64,000 nucleotides of DNA. Source: Astropecten irregularis (taxonomy: Eukaryota > Echinodermata > Asteroidea > Paxillosida > Astropectinidae). Made by a program: the position numbers and the translations under genes. The DNA lies in the NCBI GenBank assembly GCA_963971285.1, contig OZ020265.1, forward strand, positions 2,864,001-2,928,000, read 5' to 3'. A model generated the notes under the pieces. It saw only the letters and a program-made list of their open reading frames with translations. It was not told where the DNA came from and ran no database searches. Positions 1 to 12,916 of this stretch are shown piece by piece (the stretch's first letter is position 1; each line of letters opens with the position of its first letter).

Positions 1-285
1 GTTGACGGCTGGGACGCAATGTTGCAAGTTGACGTAATGTTTGCGAGTTGATGCAATGTTTGCGAGTTGACGTAATGTTTGCGAGTTGATGCAATGTTTG
101 CGAGTTGACTGGACGTAATGTTTGCGAGTTGATGTAATGTTTGAGAGTTGACGTAATGTTTGCGAGTTGACGTAATGTTTGCATGTTGACATAATGTTTG
201 CGAGTTGACGCAACGTTTGCGAGTTGACGCAACGATTGCGAGTTGACGTAATGTTTGTGAGTTGATGGCTGGGACGCAAAGGATT
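1..285. repeat. 19-bp minisatellite
   Basis: Tandem copies of a 19-base unit close to gagttgacgtaatgtttgc, with variants gatgcaatg and gacgcaacg, run from the window edge to about 285. The motif gttgayggctgggacgcaa occurs at both ends of the visible array, so the first bases may be an internal variant and the array may continue upstream. No gene is recognisable in it. Confidence 0.9.
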
Positions 286-2187
286 TTGAGGGCATGATCG
301 ATGAAACAATTTTCGAGGGACCAAAACGATTTCCACATATACACACAATATAATTTTGAGAATCACACAAAAATGTTTTGATGGCATAAAATGATTTTCA
401 TGTATGACAAGAAATTATCTCGAGGCTTTCGATTCTTGCTCCGCGGCTCGAAAATCCCCCCACCCCCCAAATGCAACGGAGACCGGGTGAGTGACTCAAC
501 GCACGGTCTCGCATCAAAAATCCTACACGTACGGGGTGCGTGGACCGCACTGGCACTACACGGGCCCATTCCTCGGGCTGAATGCGTCGCAAGACCCCAA
601 GGGCTGTGTCTGCAGAGGTGGTAGGGCACCCGCAGTTACCGGTCTTTTATAAATTCTAAATTTGGCATGTAAATGTTGCTTTATCGCTTTGGAAATTCTT
701 AATTTTAAAGAGGAAATACCCAGGTCGAACAGTTAAGGTTTGGTTAAAAGAAAACCAGCGATTAAACAAAAAGTTATACTAAATTTTTTATAGTAAAAAA
801 AGCTTTTAAACCCACGTGACTTACGGTTTTTCGTATTTATCATGAAAACGGCTCAATTTTACCGTTTAATTGTGTGGAATGTTCTATTCTACTTTTGGAA
901 GACCTTTCCAGTCATGATAAAGGCATGCATTGGCGCTAAAAAGCGCCCAAAAAAGCGCAACGAGGCCGGCATGTACCTTTAACCAATCAAGAGTAGGCTC
1001 TAGGTCACTTGACCTAGTATAATCATGTGATTTGGACAAATCAGCAGTTGAGCAACATGACTTTGGGCCCGGTGTACACTATCAACATTTAGCCAACGTG
1101 TTACCATGCTTAGATGTTATTGAATCAATTAGCGGTAATGATCATTTGATGGCCAATTTTCCACATTACTAGCAATATCATGTACTGCAACTCACATGTT
1201 GATTTTTCCTTATACTGTTTTCCCATTCCATAAAGGGGTAAATGGTACCCACAAATCAGAGTTTACAATAATGTCAACACTTTCAGCAACAAGCAACGTG
1301 GTGAACATATTACTTGGCATGTTGCCCAAAAAAAACTGGCAGTGCTCTAGTTACACCCTATTGTTGGACGAGACTTCACACAGGGGCCTTTGCGAATGCA
1401 TCTTAAACTTATTTAGTGGTATGCATCCTGCACTAGATTTCTCCAGCGCTTGGCAAGTTACTGTACATGTTGGATAATTGGAAAAATATGGGACTATCTA
1501 TATACATGTAATACATAAACTTGGTTTCCCCAGTCAATAAGGATAGATCATTATCTTAATTCGAAGGCCAACTGTATCAATCAGGGGAATCGTATTACAG
1601 ACATCAAAACTTACCGGCAATCCTGCAGAGTAGAAATAAGCCCAATAGGACACAGCACGTTCCTTTCCACACCATGTTTGAAGCATCGAAGCCAGCCCAA
1701 GTAATGAACACCAACTTCAAGGAATTGATCTGTAATACTAGTTTAGTCTCGAATATGGCTTTATTTATAAGGATAGATAGCGAGGTTCACTGACTTAGAG
1801 ACCCTCTTAACCGACCACTGCGATGCAAATCCCCCTTGATATCATTTCTAGAGGATGACATACCACTATCCTTTAAAAAAAATTGAATTCTAAGTGCATT
1901 TACAATTGAGTCTGAGTCTTAAGTATAGTTACTGTTTGGATATTGAATGATATGTAAAGCACATATCTTGAATAGTATATTTTCTTCAAATTTGTGTTAT
2001 TTGCCTATTGAAAGAGCTTTGCATTTGTTTCTTATCCTTGGATAAACTAGATAATTCTTAAACCTTTGACCTAAAAAATATATATATATCAAAGTGAAGC
2101 TTTCTGTTTTGCCCATTTGCGCAACGCGACAATGGAAATTGAGATTGTTCCCCCGCGTAATGATGAATCGATGAAAGGGCGCCCTCT
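286..2187. other. gene-free stretch
   Basis: I see no supportable gene here. The open frames are short, overlap on both strands, and lack splice or domain support. There is a C-rich patch at about 455-475, and the rest is AT-rich unique-looking sequence. Confidence 0.6.
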
Positions 2188-2235
2188 TAAAGGTAATATC
2201 ATACTTAAGTTTTTGTCAAAGAAATATCAAGGTAT

Positions 2236-3533
2236 GGGCGGAAATCCCTCCTCGATCATGGGGGGGACATCAATTTACACTTCACTTATAGTAACTTTCA
2301 GTTTATAGTGCCATGCCTATGGCCTAGCATACGCTTGCATGTGTGGTAGGTGTGCCGATCACGAGTGTTCTCCAACTTTGAAAAATAAAACTTAGATATG
2401 AGGCTATGCATGGTAGGAGTACAGTTTTTTTGATAACACCATGTGACACTCTTGTGTGAGTATGGGGTGGCTGACCTAGCTCTGAAAAGAGCCGGTTAAC
2501 TCGATGTTCCTACCAGTGTGCTTAAGTTGGCAGCAAACCTAAATTTTTGTGTAAAGAAATAAAGTTACGGCGTGGGGTCCGGGGCCCGCTTAAGGGCCCC
2601 GGGAAAATTTTGATTCTAGATGCTCTGTAGTGCATTCTAAGGCAATTCCTGGCCACTTTCCTCAGACTTTTTTTAGCGAAAGTTCTGCGAAAGTTTAGCA
2701 ATTGTTCTGCCTGAAATGGTGTACTTTATCAAGAAATGAGTAAAACAACGACACAAAACATTTTCGATCTTAAAAAGATCCTGTGAGGTCGCAGATTTTA
2801 ATCAGACTTGCATGGTAGAAGTACATAATAGGCTTTTTAGTAACACCATGTGACACTCTTGTGTGAGTACGTTTTTGGTCTGAAAAAGAGCATGATAACT
2901 GTTCCGACCAGTATATGCTCTGGTCGCTCGCAAACCTATGACTTTTTAGCAAGTAAAGTTACGGCGTGGGGTCCGGGGCCCGCTTAAGGGCCCCGGGGAA
3001 ATTTTGATTCTTGTTGCTCTGTTGTGCATTCTAAGGCAATTCCCGGCCACTTTCCTCAGACTTGTTTAGCGAAAGTTCTGCGAAAGTTTAGCAATTGTTC
3101 TGCCTGAAATGGTGTACTTCATCAAGAAATGAGTAAAACAACGACACAAAACATTTTCGATCTTAAAAAGATCCTGTGAGGTCGCAGATTTGAATTTAGA
3201 AATATGCCTATGCCTATGCCTATGCCTAAGCAAAAAATGTAAACCTCAAAATGAGATACATATTTTGAATGAAGAAAATGCAATTGTTTTGCTTCAGCTG
3301 AAAACAATACTTGGGTGAACCAGTTAAGTTTTTAATTGAAGACACTGTATTTTATGGGCCTAGGTAGACTTCTATACTGTACTCTATTGTACTCAAATTC
3401 AGAAAAATCATGAGAACAAAAAAAAAAAGTTGCTTAAGGGTTAAAACATGGAGGGGACAATCGACATTATGTCCCCCACTTCCAAAATCATGGGGGGGAC
3501 GTGTCCCCCCTGTCCCCCCCGGGATTTCCGCCC
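2236..3533. mobile_element. TIR element inserted in MITE A, with internal duplication
   Basis: The left end is gggcggaaatccctcc and the right end is gggatttccgccc, an inverted terminal match. G- and C-rich blocks follow at both ends. Inside, a segment of about 390 bp at 2407-2798 is repeated in direct orientation at 2806-3192, including a cggggcccgcttaagggccc block in each copy. A short run of tatgcc repeats sits at 3206-3230. The element interrupts a family A MITE and is therefore younger than it. Confidence 0.75.
2407..3192. repeat. tandem duplication of about 390 bp
   Basis: The two halves match over their length: both contain caccatgtgacactcttgtg, then the ggggcccgcttaaggg block, and both end in gatcctgtgaggtcgcagat. 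Copy 1 ends near 2798 and copy 2 near 3192. They differ by scattered substitutions and small indels. Confidence 0.85.
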
Positions 3534-4310
3534 ATGTATCAAGGACGAAAATATCAAGGAAGATACAGTAACAGTCATCTGTGGTAGTTTCAGCCCCATA
3601 CGGTACCTACTTTTTGAAAAACAAACAGTGAAAAACACCTACAGTATTTCTTAAAACTGTTTTTTTTTATTTTTGGTCTTTTAAAAGATCAAACAGATTT
3701 GCTGTCGTCGTGTTACTAATTTCTGGGTAAATAAACTATTTCAGGCGGAAACAAACTAACGGTATGTTTCTACCACCACCATCTCCATACCCTGAAAGTT
3801 ATACGTAAATCTGTAAACATTTCTGTTTTGGTTTCTTACCAAAGTCGAAGTATAATACTACCTTTAAAAAAATATCACATTTGTTGTACATAAAAGGCCT
3901 ATCATGGAGACGTTCCTGGTTAAATGAAATGAAATGGAATGTAATTTAGGTTATTACTAGCACTCAAGTATTTGCTTGAGATTGCAAATACCACTGGTGT
4001 TCTAGCTCATTGTTTAGGAGAGCACTCTTTACTTTGAAAATGAGTCCCCCATGTGCACACCTCAGTGCATTTTTGTGACTTGTCTTCCTTCGCTAACGTT
4101 TAACATCATTACATTTCATTATTTTTCTCTTTTAGACAGGAAATTCTACGTCACCATTACATGGCAGTTCGGACTTACTTACTTCAAAACAATGGTCACA
4201 TTCCATTTATGGGAATATCGTAACTTCGGTGGCCTCAAACTAAAGGCAACCCTCAAAGGTTTCCTTACTAGAGGATGTGAGCGACATATGTCACGGCACG
4301 TGAGACTTAA

Positions 4311-4540
4311 GCCCACCGCACACTATACGATCCGACTACGACCCGACTGGTTTTTGGAAGGATCGCAAAGCATTCTGGGAGTCTTAACCGTGATTCGACA
4401 GCCGAATCCTGCCGACTGGCCATCATAGTGGGTCTGCGACTGGGAACAATCACGATTAAGACTCCCAGAATGCTTTGCGATCTTTCCAAAAACCAGTCGG
4501 GTCCTAGTCGGAATGTCGGATCGTATAGTGTGCGGTGGGC
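4311..4540. mobile_element. foldback MITE, 230 bp
   Basis: It starts gcccaccgcacactatacga and ends with the inverse, tcgtatagtgtgcggtgggc. The arms are about 95 bp each and nearly perfect, containing gcaaagcattctgggagtct and its complement, so the DNA can fold into one long hairpin. The flanks cttaa and tttag suggest insertion at an A/T-rich target. It is non-coding. Confidence 0.9.
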
Positions 4541-4609
4541 TTTAGTCATTTTATGAGTTCTTTTGGTATATTTTCTTTCTTCAGATATGTGTAAGATGTT
4601 GTAAAACAG

Positions 4610-4726
4610 CAGGGGCGGATCCAGGGGAGGGCATGGGGCACACGCCTCCTTTTCCTGAATTGGCAAATATTACTTCCACGCCTCCCCCCCCCCCCCTTCA
4701 CTTAAGAAAATCCTGGATCCACCCCT
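4610..4726. mobile_element. short TIR element with C-tract
   Basis: The ends caggggcggatccagg and cctggatccacccctg are inverted repeats around a pyrimidine-rich centre with a run of about 14 C. It is probably a hAT-type MITE by the look of its termini. I could not see a clean 8-bp target duplication. Confidence 0.65.
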
Positions 4727-6627
4727 GATCAGGTCTGATCAACTGTATTGTATGACAAATGTTCTCCATTTAAAAATGTTCCTACGAAACATAGGCAATG
4801 CAGCCTCCGAAGAATGATAATGGGACGATATGACTCGTCTTCCCTAGGTCTAAGAATTGTGTTACAAACTAATTCACCACCAATGTGGCCTTCCATTATA
4901 GCTACCCTTTGGATCATTTGGACAATTTCTTCCGATAACAAGGTATTTCATGATCATAGGACGCTATTTTCCGTTTCCGTTTCCGTTGAGTACTGCTCTT
5001 TTGCCAATTCAACTTGGTATTAATGGTGCACAATATCGATGACCCACTTATCTGATGTATTTTTTTGCTCACCCTTTAACTCAGTGTGGGGACTTTGGTT
5101 GTGTATAACCTTGTTGTTTTCGGGCTTAAAATTCATTCTCCGTCAAGCAAGAAAGTTTGATCAATCACCGGATTTTCTACTAGCTTAGGCCAACGTCAAT
5201 GGGATTAAAAAGCACTGCTTACGTAAGAGCTGATACACAGGGGCTGGTTTGATGGAAACATCTTACCAAGCGGTTTCTTTAACTTTAGAGTAAGCAATAT
5301 CGCTTTAAAGAGAGAAACTTCAAGATGGATTTCGACGGCGGCGCCGATTGATGGCTTAAATTGTTTACCGTTGAAATTCGATGGACGTTTTGTTACAGTC
5401 AATAGATTTTAGAGACGTCCCGCTTTTTTATATTGTTTTTATAAAAGAGGCGGATTATTCAGCTACTCCATCAGGTAGTGTTTTACGAAGACTTTAAAGC
5501 ATCTTTAACGCAAAGCACCGAGTTTAGTGCGACTGACGTATTCGGTGTTCATCCCAGATTTGCATGCATCATCTTTGGAAGACGAGAAGGATATATTTCA
5601 TACTTTCAAATCGTCAGTTTCCTTCAAACAAGTACTAGCTCTAAGAGTGATTCATTTGTAATTTGACAATCGTCCCAGTTTTTAAGTCCACTCCAAATGC
5701 GGCGCAAGGTAGTTTTGCATAATATTAAAATGTGCTCTCCCCAAATTTATATCCAGATAATTTAGCTTTACGACGGTATACATGTTAAACAAAACACGAC
5801 CTATTATCAGTCTGCATGGGTACTCCCCAAAAACCCGTCCTTCTATTGTGACGTCTTAGGAAAGATCTTTCATTTGTTTTTGCTCAAATTATACACAAAA
5901 TAAAAAAATATTGAATATTTTGTTGATTATAAGTGTATGGGTCCGGGTGACATTTTGTACGTTTTCTTAGCTTCTGTGGCTGTAATTTGTTATATCTTGA
6001 ACCGGGGTTAAATTGTGATCAATCGTTTTGACCAGGCTTCAGAGACCTATATCGTGATTAGAGCAACATATCTTGATATATCTCAGTCACTCTTGAAAAC
6101 CGCTAATATTCACAGTGTTTAGTTAACCACGATATGATGACTAATAACAGATTCTACATCAAGCAGGACCTACGTGCGTCAGGGCAATCACCATCACTTT
6201 GGATTTAGTGTCATTAAGAAGACTCCAATGACAACACGGCAAAAGGGAAGAAATCCGTACAGAGGCAGAGAGTTTTAACTCGTGCCGAGTTTGTGCCTCG
6301 GCGAAATCTTACTCCAAACCAATCCCTACATATTGTACAGCAATATACTGAATTGGTTCTGAGACATGCGCACTGCAGTCAGCCATTGGCAGTGTTGCAA
6401 GACTGCAAGTCAAGTAAAGTTTTGACCTAAACGGGGACCCGTATAACGCTATCTTTAGGCGTGCGCATTTTAAAACACGCGCAAAATGTGAAAATGTAAG
6501 AATAATGAATTCATTGCTGCTGCTGTTCAAGGCAAATGGATTTGTTAATAACTTCAAGCATTTTCTCTCCCATTAAAAAAGAAAAAAATCATGTATGGTC
6601 GTTTAATATGACAAGAAGCAATATAGC
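4727..6627. other. gene-free stretch
   Basis: I find no supportable exon or named repeat. The short open frames in this stretch overlap one another on both strands and lack splice signals. Confidence 0.5.
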
Positions 6628-6697
6628 TCTAAGGCCAAGTGGTGTGGCATCTGCACTAGTAAGCAGGAGGTCGTGGGTTCGAATCCCACCCGAGACA
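6628..6697 (+). mobile_element. tRNA-like SINE head
   Basis: A Pol III A-box-like ggccaagtggtgtggc and a B-box gggttcgaatccc lie about 40 bp apart, as in a tRNA. The 5' and 3' acceptor-stem strands do not pair well, so I read this as a tRNA-derived SINE head and not a functional tRNA gene. A close relative on the other strand lies at 48530-48600. Confidence 0.65.
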
Positions 6698-6789
6698 GCA
6701 GATTATTTGTTTTCATGCGCACTCAAGACGCACTTAGTATTCAGTGCTAATCCAGTGCTCATCGGTGAAGGATAAACCTATTTTGCAAA

Positions 6790-7085
6790 CAACAATATTA
6801 TTATCTCTGGTCATCGGACCAAACTTAAATTCCTGAAACAAACTCCATAGGGAATATACAACCCAAGCCTGCACGCAAAACCCACATGGGCTGATCAAAA
6901 ACAAAGCCATCAATACCTTCATATGTGCCCATTTAAACCTGGGAGAAGAAGAGCAATGTTTGATAAAACGTCTCCCCGAGGACGCAAGCACCACTAGCCC
7001 ATGACTGGATTGGAACCCACAATCTGTAGATTGACCACAATACCGTGAGTACGATGCAACATACCACTATGCCACAGCACCCCTA
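6790..7085 (-). mobile_element. SINE family D, copy 1
   Basis: This roughly 295-bp segment matches 53796-54095 and part of 15871-16120. It carries ctctggtcatcggacc at one end and a tRNA-like block with gactggattggaacccac (B-box on the minus strand) and cactatgccacagcaccc at the other. The tRNA-like head is read on the minus strand. Confidence 0.75.
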
Positions 7086-8285
7086 TGTATGAACTTCAAC
7101 TTCCACGGGTATATACTTGTCAGTAGTCACAAAGCCCAGCTAACAGTACCTGCATTGCATGATCCGAGATGCGATTTGAGAATTCCACATTGATAGTTAC
7201 CTGTTCAGTGCATTATAGCAATTCGATAACTGCCAATTAAAACAACTACTGTGTCTGCTGTACGGCAGTGATTATTCCAGGTTCCCTTGATTAGAGTTAG
7301 GAAACTCCATTTATATACTCTGTTTCGTCGGCCAATCAACCATACAACACAGCGAAAAGCGATGCCCTGATATTACGACCTCTTCACAGGACGCTAGAGA
7401 AATCTTACAAAAGTTTGTGAAAAGGACATCAATGCTTCAATGTGACCGACGTCCCTGGCGAATCGTTGAGATATTTTTGTCGGAGGTCCAAACCTAGGGG
7501 AAGATTTCCCAAGGAGCCTTGAGATCTATCTTGTGAAAAGAAATCTGCCTTTTTTGTACGAAGTCCCTTGCGAGATGCTATGCAATACGCATGCGCATGC
7601 GCAGTACACGTGTTTCATGGCCTTTTCAGTCTACGCGCTTTATCCCTTTTCATCAGCGTCCTATAGTGTCATCACACATTTTTATTGTGGCCGCCATGAT
7701 GTATGACAAAATGGGCGAATCACAACCACTATCTGCACTCGTGTACACGGTATGCGCGCTACTCCGAATCCAAGAAAGAACATACATATTCCTGTCACTG
7801 TCATCATCATGCTGATGATAGTTAGACTGAGCATGGACGGACTGAGCAAGGTTTGTGTTCTACATCTCAGTGTGAGACCTCGGAGTCCGTGACAGGAGTT
7901 GGCTGATTACGCTGACCGTACCGCGGCCTCCCCTTTCACAAACGTGCGTAGGTTTAACGTCATCTGCTCTTTCCCATTCTTTAAGCCTGATAAATGAAAT
8001 CCATTTCATCAGATCAAAACGGATTAAGTTTTTTTCCGATTTTCGTCCTACCTTATAGTACATTTGTTTTACTTATTTCAATTTCTTTCCATTTGTTGTT
8101 GTTAAGAGTTCAAACAACAAGTAATTAGTACGGAAACGAATCTATGACAAATCACTATCCTCTAGTACTGAATATATCTGTTTTGTGTTTCTCTGCCTAG
8201 TATTATCTATTATGTATACATGAATGGCTGCTAAGTGCACGCAAATTGCAGCATAACAGGCTGGCCTGTTTGTTCAAAAGTGGCT
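7086..8285. other. gene-free stretch
   Basis: No gene is recognisable. The segment 7640-7760 (tgacaaaatgggcgaatcac) resembles the sequence flanking the foldback at 13346, so part of it is a dispersed repeat. Confidence 0.5.
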
Positions 8286-8293
8286 ATTTGACC

Positions 8294-9183
8294 CAGCGGC
8301 GTAGCTACGGGGGGGCCTGGGGGGCACGTGCCCCCCCACAAATTCGGCGTGCCCCCCAGGTGCCCCCCCCCCCCCACAAAAAATCGTTGGTATAGAAAAA
8401 AATAAGCGTTATCTGTAGGGCAAGATTTCTATAAAGGAAATAAAAACAACTTAACAGCTTTTACTGTTCCAAAATGATATTTTTTACTATCAGCAAATGT
8501 TCCTGAGCCCTTAAAACCCTACAGTGAAGAAATCTGTGCAACATTTCGGTGTAAAAATGCAATTTTCTTACGCGCTTACGGTTGCGAACTTCAAAACAGC
8601 CCATCTGCCATTTTGTCTGGTTTGGCTAGTTAGTCTGGTCCCCAGATTGAATTTCTCCCGCTCAAGAGTGTTGGATTAAAAAGAAATAATGAAGTAATAA
8701 TATAAATAAATGGATACATTTATCGGAACAATTGCTTCCAAAATAAGGCTCAGATTGCACCAAAGAATATCTAAAACCCCTGAGCTTCCAGGGCCCTTAA
8801 GCGGGCCCTGGACCCCGGCCGCAAGGCTTTCGCGCTTATCCGTGATTTTCCAAGGAGCGTGGAAATAAAATACGCCAATTCAATAGCGACGGATGCGTTT
8901 CGGGGTGATCAAAGCTAGCTAATGTTGTCTTCCCCCTCTTTTTCAGCTCATTTGGAGTCTTTCTGTTGCCCTTTTAATTTATTTTTTTCTGGTTTTTTTT
9001 TTTTTTTTTTTTTTGGCTTGAAGAAAAGGTTGCCCCACGCCCGTTGGATCCGCTCACCCCCCCCCCCCCGCATTTCTCATATTTTGCAAATCTCCAGTTT
9101 TGAAAAAATTCCCGGTGCCCCCCCACAAAATTCCAAGGCCCCCCCAGTGCCCCCCTGCTGAAAAAATCCTAGCTACGCCGCTG
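8294..9183. mobile_element. hAT-like non-autonomous TIR element, 890 bp
   Basis: The termini cagcggcgtagct and agctacgccgctg are perfect inverted repeats. They are flanked by an exact 8-bp target duplication, atttgacc, at 8286-8293 and 9184-9191; eight-bp duplications with CAG...CTG ends are typical of the hAT superfamily. G- and C-tracts lie inside both ends. No transposase is visible, so it depends on another copy. The interior shares ttttcttacgcgctt and ccattttgtctggt with 23041-23220. Confidence 0.9.
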
Positions 9184-9532
9184 ATTTGACCTTCCTGTCC
9201 TATTTTTTTTTTCATCGTGCTCTTAATGGATTGTGTACTCTTTTGGAAAAAAAGTTGAAACTTTGGGAGTTCTGTGCTATACCTCTTAGGGAGAGTCGGT
9301 AAATATGGGCCAAAATATTTGATTTCATATGTGTCCTTTAAAAAAGGTTCATTTATTTATTTGCTTGACACATCACTCCGTGCTAGCGTTGGTATAGTCG
9401 TTCCCTAGTATCCGTATATGTACAGTAACCTACCAACCACTGAATGCAATCCAGTGCATGGTGCGTACGCAGTGGGTGGGCTTAGAACACCCAATTGTCT
9501 AAAACTGTGTCAAAAGGGGTGACAAATTTGTT

Positions 9533-9871
9533 TAAAGGTAGTATCATACAAAGAAATATTTATGGGCAAAAATATCAAGACAGATACAGTAATAGCAATA
9601 TGTGGAAATTTCAGTTCCATACGGTCCCCACTTTTTTAGAAAACAGTGATAAACGGCCACAGTGTTTCTTAGGTCTTATTTCTTGTTTTCTTTTAAAAGA
9701 TCAAACAGATTTGCGGTCGTTGTTTAGTAATTTCTGGAAAAATACACCATTTCAGGCGGGAAACAAATTAACGGTTTGTTTCTACCACCACCATCTTCAT
9801 ACCCTGTAAGTTATATGTAATCTGTGAGCATTTCTGTTTTGGTTTCTTACCAAAGTATGAAAAACTACCTT
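9533..9871 (+). mobile_element. MITE family A copy
   Basis: It starts aaaggtagtatcatac, contains the internal ttttaaaagatcaaacagat block and ttcataccctgtaagttat, and ends ccaaagtatgaaaaactacc. The length of about 340 bp suggests internal loss relative to the longest copies. Confidence 0.85.
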
Positions 9872-12552
9872 GAAAGAACTAAATATAAAGAAGCGAATAC
9901 TGAATATCAAGCGTGACATAGGAACATTTGTTTGTTGGTGTGTTTTATGAAATACGATCTCGTCTGTCTTAAATTCATTTCTCAAGATGCTAAAAAACTC
10001 ACAAGGCTTGCGAGTTGCTCTTTTGCTGTTCAAATATTTTGAAAGTGTCATCGTGTGCATGGACACCAATGCTTGACGTCCTTGGTAAATCCTTGAGAAA
10101 TTTCTCAAGCATCATGCTTTGCGAGGAAAAGGCCTTTTGTTCATTAATAAACCGTATCGGTTACGTATGCCCCTGTGCTCCCATGCTAAATGACCATTGG
10201 TTAAAAAAAACATATTCAAGATACTCAGCGGTTTCTCAAGCAATCAAGCTATCCACCAAAAGGAAGCTGAAAACTTGCATTTTTATTTTCTTTTGAAGTT
10301 TCTATAGGGTGACCAATGAGAAAAGTCGATCCAAAGGAAAATACCATGAAAACGGACATGTTGACTAGTGCTGGACAAAACGAAGCACCCTTTGAAGCGA
10401 CTTGAGGGCCTGGTTTCATCCAAACAGCTCAAAGTGGAAAGTAAAAAATCTGATGAATGAGTTCCAGTCATTTTCTCTACAACATGTATAAGGATGTAGG
10501 GCCCAGCAAATCATTTTATAAACAAAAAAAATAATTAGGGTATGCAAAATATCAATGAGCTCGGTGGACTGAACGGAGTGCTCCCTCTATGGTCCGTGGG
10601 AGATTAATACATGGGGGAGCCGGTTCGACGGCTGGATTAATTGTAATGTATACTCTATTATACGTAATATGTTGTCACAGTATAGGCCCTTGTGGTTGCT
10701 ACGCGTTCAGCTCGCTGCTGATTTCTTGTCAGTTTATCACTTTTTTCATATCGAAACATAATTGGAAACTGTTCTTACTTTTGAAATGAAGTCCAAGAGT
10801 TTTCCCTATGGACAACAGTGCGCTAATCAAACTGTGTCAAAAAGGGACCAGAATTGGCGAACGAATAAAAGTAAGCGCATATAATAGCTAAAATCGCATG
10901 TGGACGATAATTATTCTCGAAAAGGAACATATCTCTTCATTCTCCCTAGATTGAATTTCGTTTTCAATGGAAATTTCATTATCATTGAAACGTGTCAATT
11001 TAATGTAATTATTTGGAAAACAAATCCCTTTGACGTTTGACTGCTGAGCTCAGTAGCTCAGAGCTTGAGCCTCCATTTCGTAAACGCCCTTAAAGTGACA
11101 CTCTAGGCTTGAGACTTATTTCGATGCCGCAATTTGAACCCTACAAAACGTAATGCAGGGATTGGGTCACACGAAGAAGCCGAAAAAATGATCCAGCTTC
11201 GCCATGTATCTCAAACCCTTCATTTCATTTGGGACACAATGCGGGGAAATTATGTCGACCTTAAATTCCATGAATTGTTATTAGCCGACGTATTGCAACC
11301 TCATGTTGGCACACTATATTTGGAATCGCCTGAATTACAAACCTACCTAACTTCATTAATATTGTACAAGAGATCATCATGCAACAGAACAATTACATTA
11401 ATCACTCCATGACAAGGACTCTTTGATGCTTGTAAATTTATTTAAAACTTCCCCTCCACCATCATGACATTCGAATGCAAATAATAACCTTTCTCAAATG
11501 AAGTTATAATGAAAATTATTTCGGTTCTACTTGGGTAATTAATTTTGTGCACACCGAGCAAACGGGAATGTTGCAGTCAATGATCTAAAACCACTACCAG
11601 CTCGGAATGAATATGACCGACATGTTAATCCATAAAATAAAAGGAGTGCGAACTTTGTTTTGATTTGGGCTGTTTCCCACGATAAGACAACAGTTCAACA
11701 CTTTCTGTCCTTACTTTATGTTTAATCATTCTACCAGAAAATGCAGTTTGACGTAATGTTTCTTTTGATACCGTTATTTTCTTCGTTAAGAGGATCAGCT
11801 ATAGCCGTTCGAGGACGCGTGTTGTGATTACGGAAAATGAAATGTACGCCTACAACTTGGATAATTTAATAAACAAGAATCAACATTCCCAAGAAATAAA
11901 CAAAAAAAATTGCAAATGAAAGATATCTTAAATTTAACTGTTTATGGAAAAAAATACCATGAAGTCACAAGTAAATGCAAACTCGTTGTCGGAATTATAT
12001 GGTGTATCCGTACATCGTGATGTTCCTAACTTGTCCAGCTCTGGGGCTCTGAGATAATGTGAAAAATATGCACAGAGAGAAAAAACGAACAAAATAATAC
12101 AATATGCACAGACTTACAAATAATATTGGTCTTGTAGCGGCTTCGTTATCAACATTTGATTTTTTATTTGTAATTTCATTATAAAATGTCATTTTATTCC
12201 AAACGAAAACCGGTTATTTTTATGTCCGTAGCGGTATTTCATTCCTGAATATTTATCTGCTTATCTCAATCCATCCTTTGTTAAAACCTCCACTATACTT
12301 GCAGTTCCAACGAGCAGACCAGTTCATGCATACTTATGTAAATGTATTCTTTTAGGATACACTGGATCTAGGCAACTTATTCATTCTGTCACAGTGCCTT
12401 TTATTTGACTCTTATAAAATCCCAGGGAACTGAATTGTTAACTTGAGTGTGAACCATTTTACCGCTAGAGACTTGGCCGATATTAAGATATACAGTGAAG
12501 CATATATGTAGTCGTTATTTTCCAAAGACTAAAAGGACTGTAGGACTTTACT
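9872..12552. other. gene-free stretch
   Basis: I see no supported gene. An open frame at 11134-11412 (92 codons) has no recognisable domain or flanking splice signals, and I do not call it. The motif gagcttgagcctccatttcg at 11060 matches the end of the MITE at 54604-54640. Confidence 0.45.
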
Positions 12553-12788
12553 GCACGGACGTCATATAAAAAAATCTGGACTTCTGATACCTGCTGGTTT
12601 CAGTTCACTGTCACTGAAACCACAAGTATCCCTCTAGGAGGGCCGAATACAATGGTCATACAAAAACGGTAAATCCGTCGTCCAACAATAGTTACTGCAT
12701 TGTATCTGGCGTGCTAAGATGGCCACTGGTGGCTTCAGTTAATACAAAAGCGTTGCGAGTCCAGATTTTTTTTATATGGCGTCCGTGC
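12553..12788. mobile_element. foldback MITE, 236 bp
   Basis: The left arm gcacggacgtcatataaaaa matches the inverse of the right end tttttatatggcgtccgtgc. The arms continue through atctggact, and the interior is also partly self-complementary around cactgtcactgaaacc. The flanking TA dinucleotides suggest insertion at TA. Confidence 0.85.
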
Positions 12789-12916
12789 TATACGGGCGAT
12801 CCGCAATAGAGCACCACAAAGAGTTTGCAATCCACTAGCATTTTGAAAGGGTCGGCAGATTCCGCGCATTAAATACTGTCCCCTGGCATTTCTTTGGCTG
12901 CCATGTCATATAACTA

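Larger units (their letters stand above)
2188..3866 (+). mobile_element. MITE family A copy split by a later insertion
   Basis: The left end reads ttaaaggtaatatcatac and the right end reads tataatactaccttta, the paired ends seen in intact copies at 58494-58773. The inner consensus stops at 2235 and resumes at 3534. The missing middle is occupied by another element. Family A copies recur throughout the window and have no coding capacity. Confidence 0.8.

Noticed and set aside
6628-6697. Functional tRNA gene
   Set aside because: The A- and B-boxes are present but the acceptor stem does not pair, and a related copy exists elsewhere. It is better read as a SINE head.
11134-11412. 92-codon plus-strand frame
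   Set aside because: No domain, splice sites or relatives are visible, and its base composition is the same as the surroundings.
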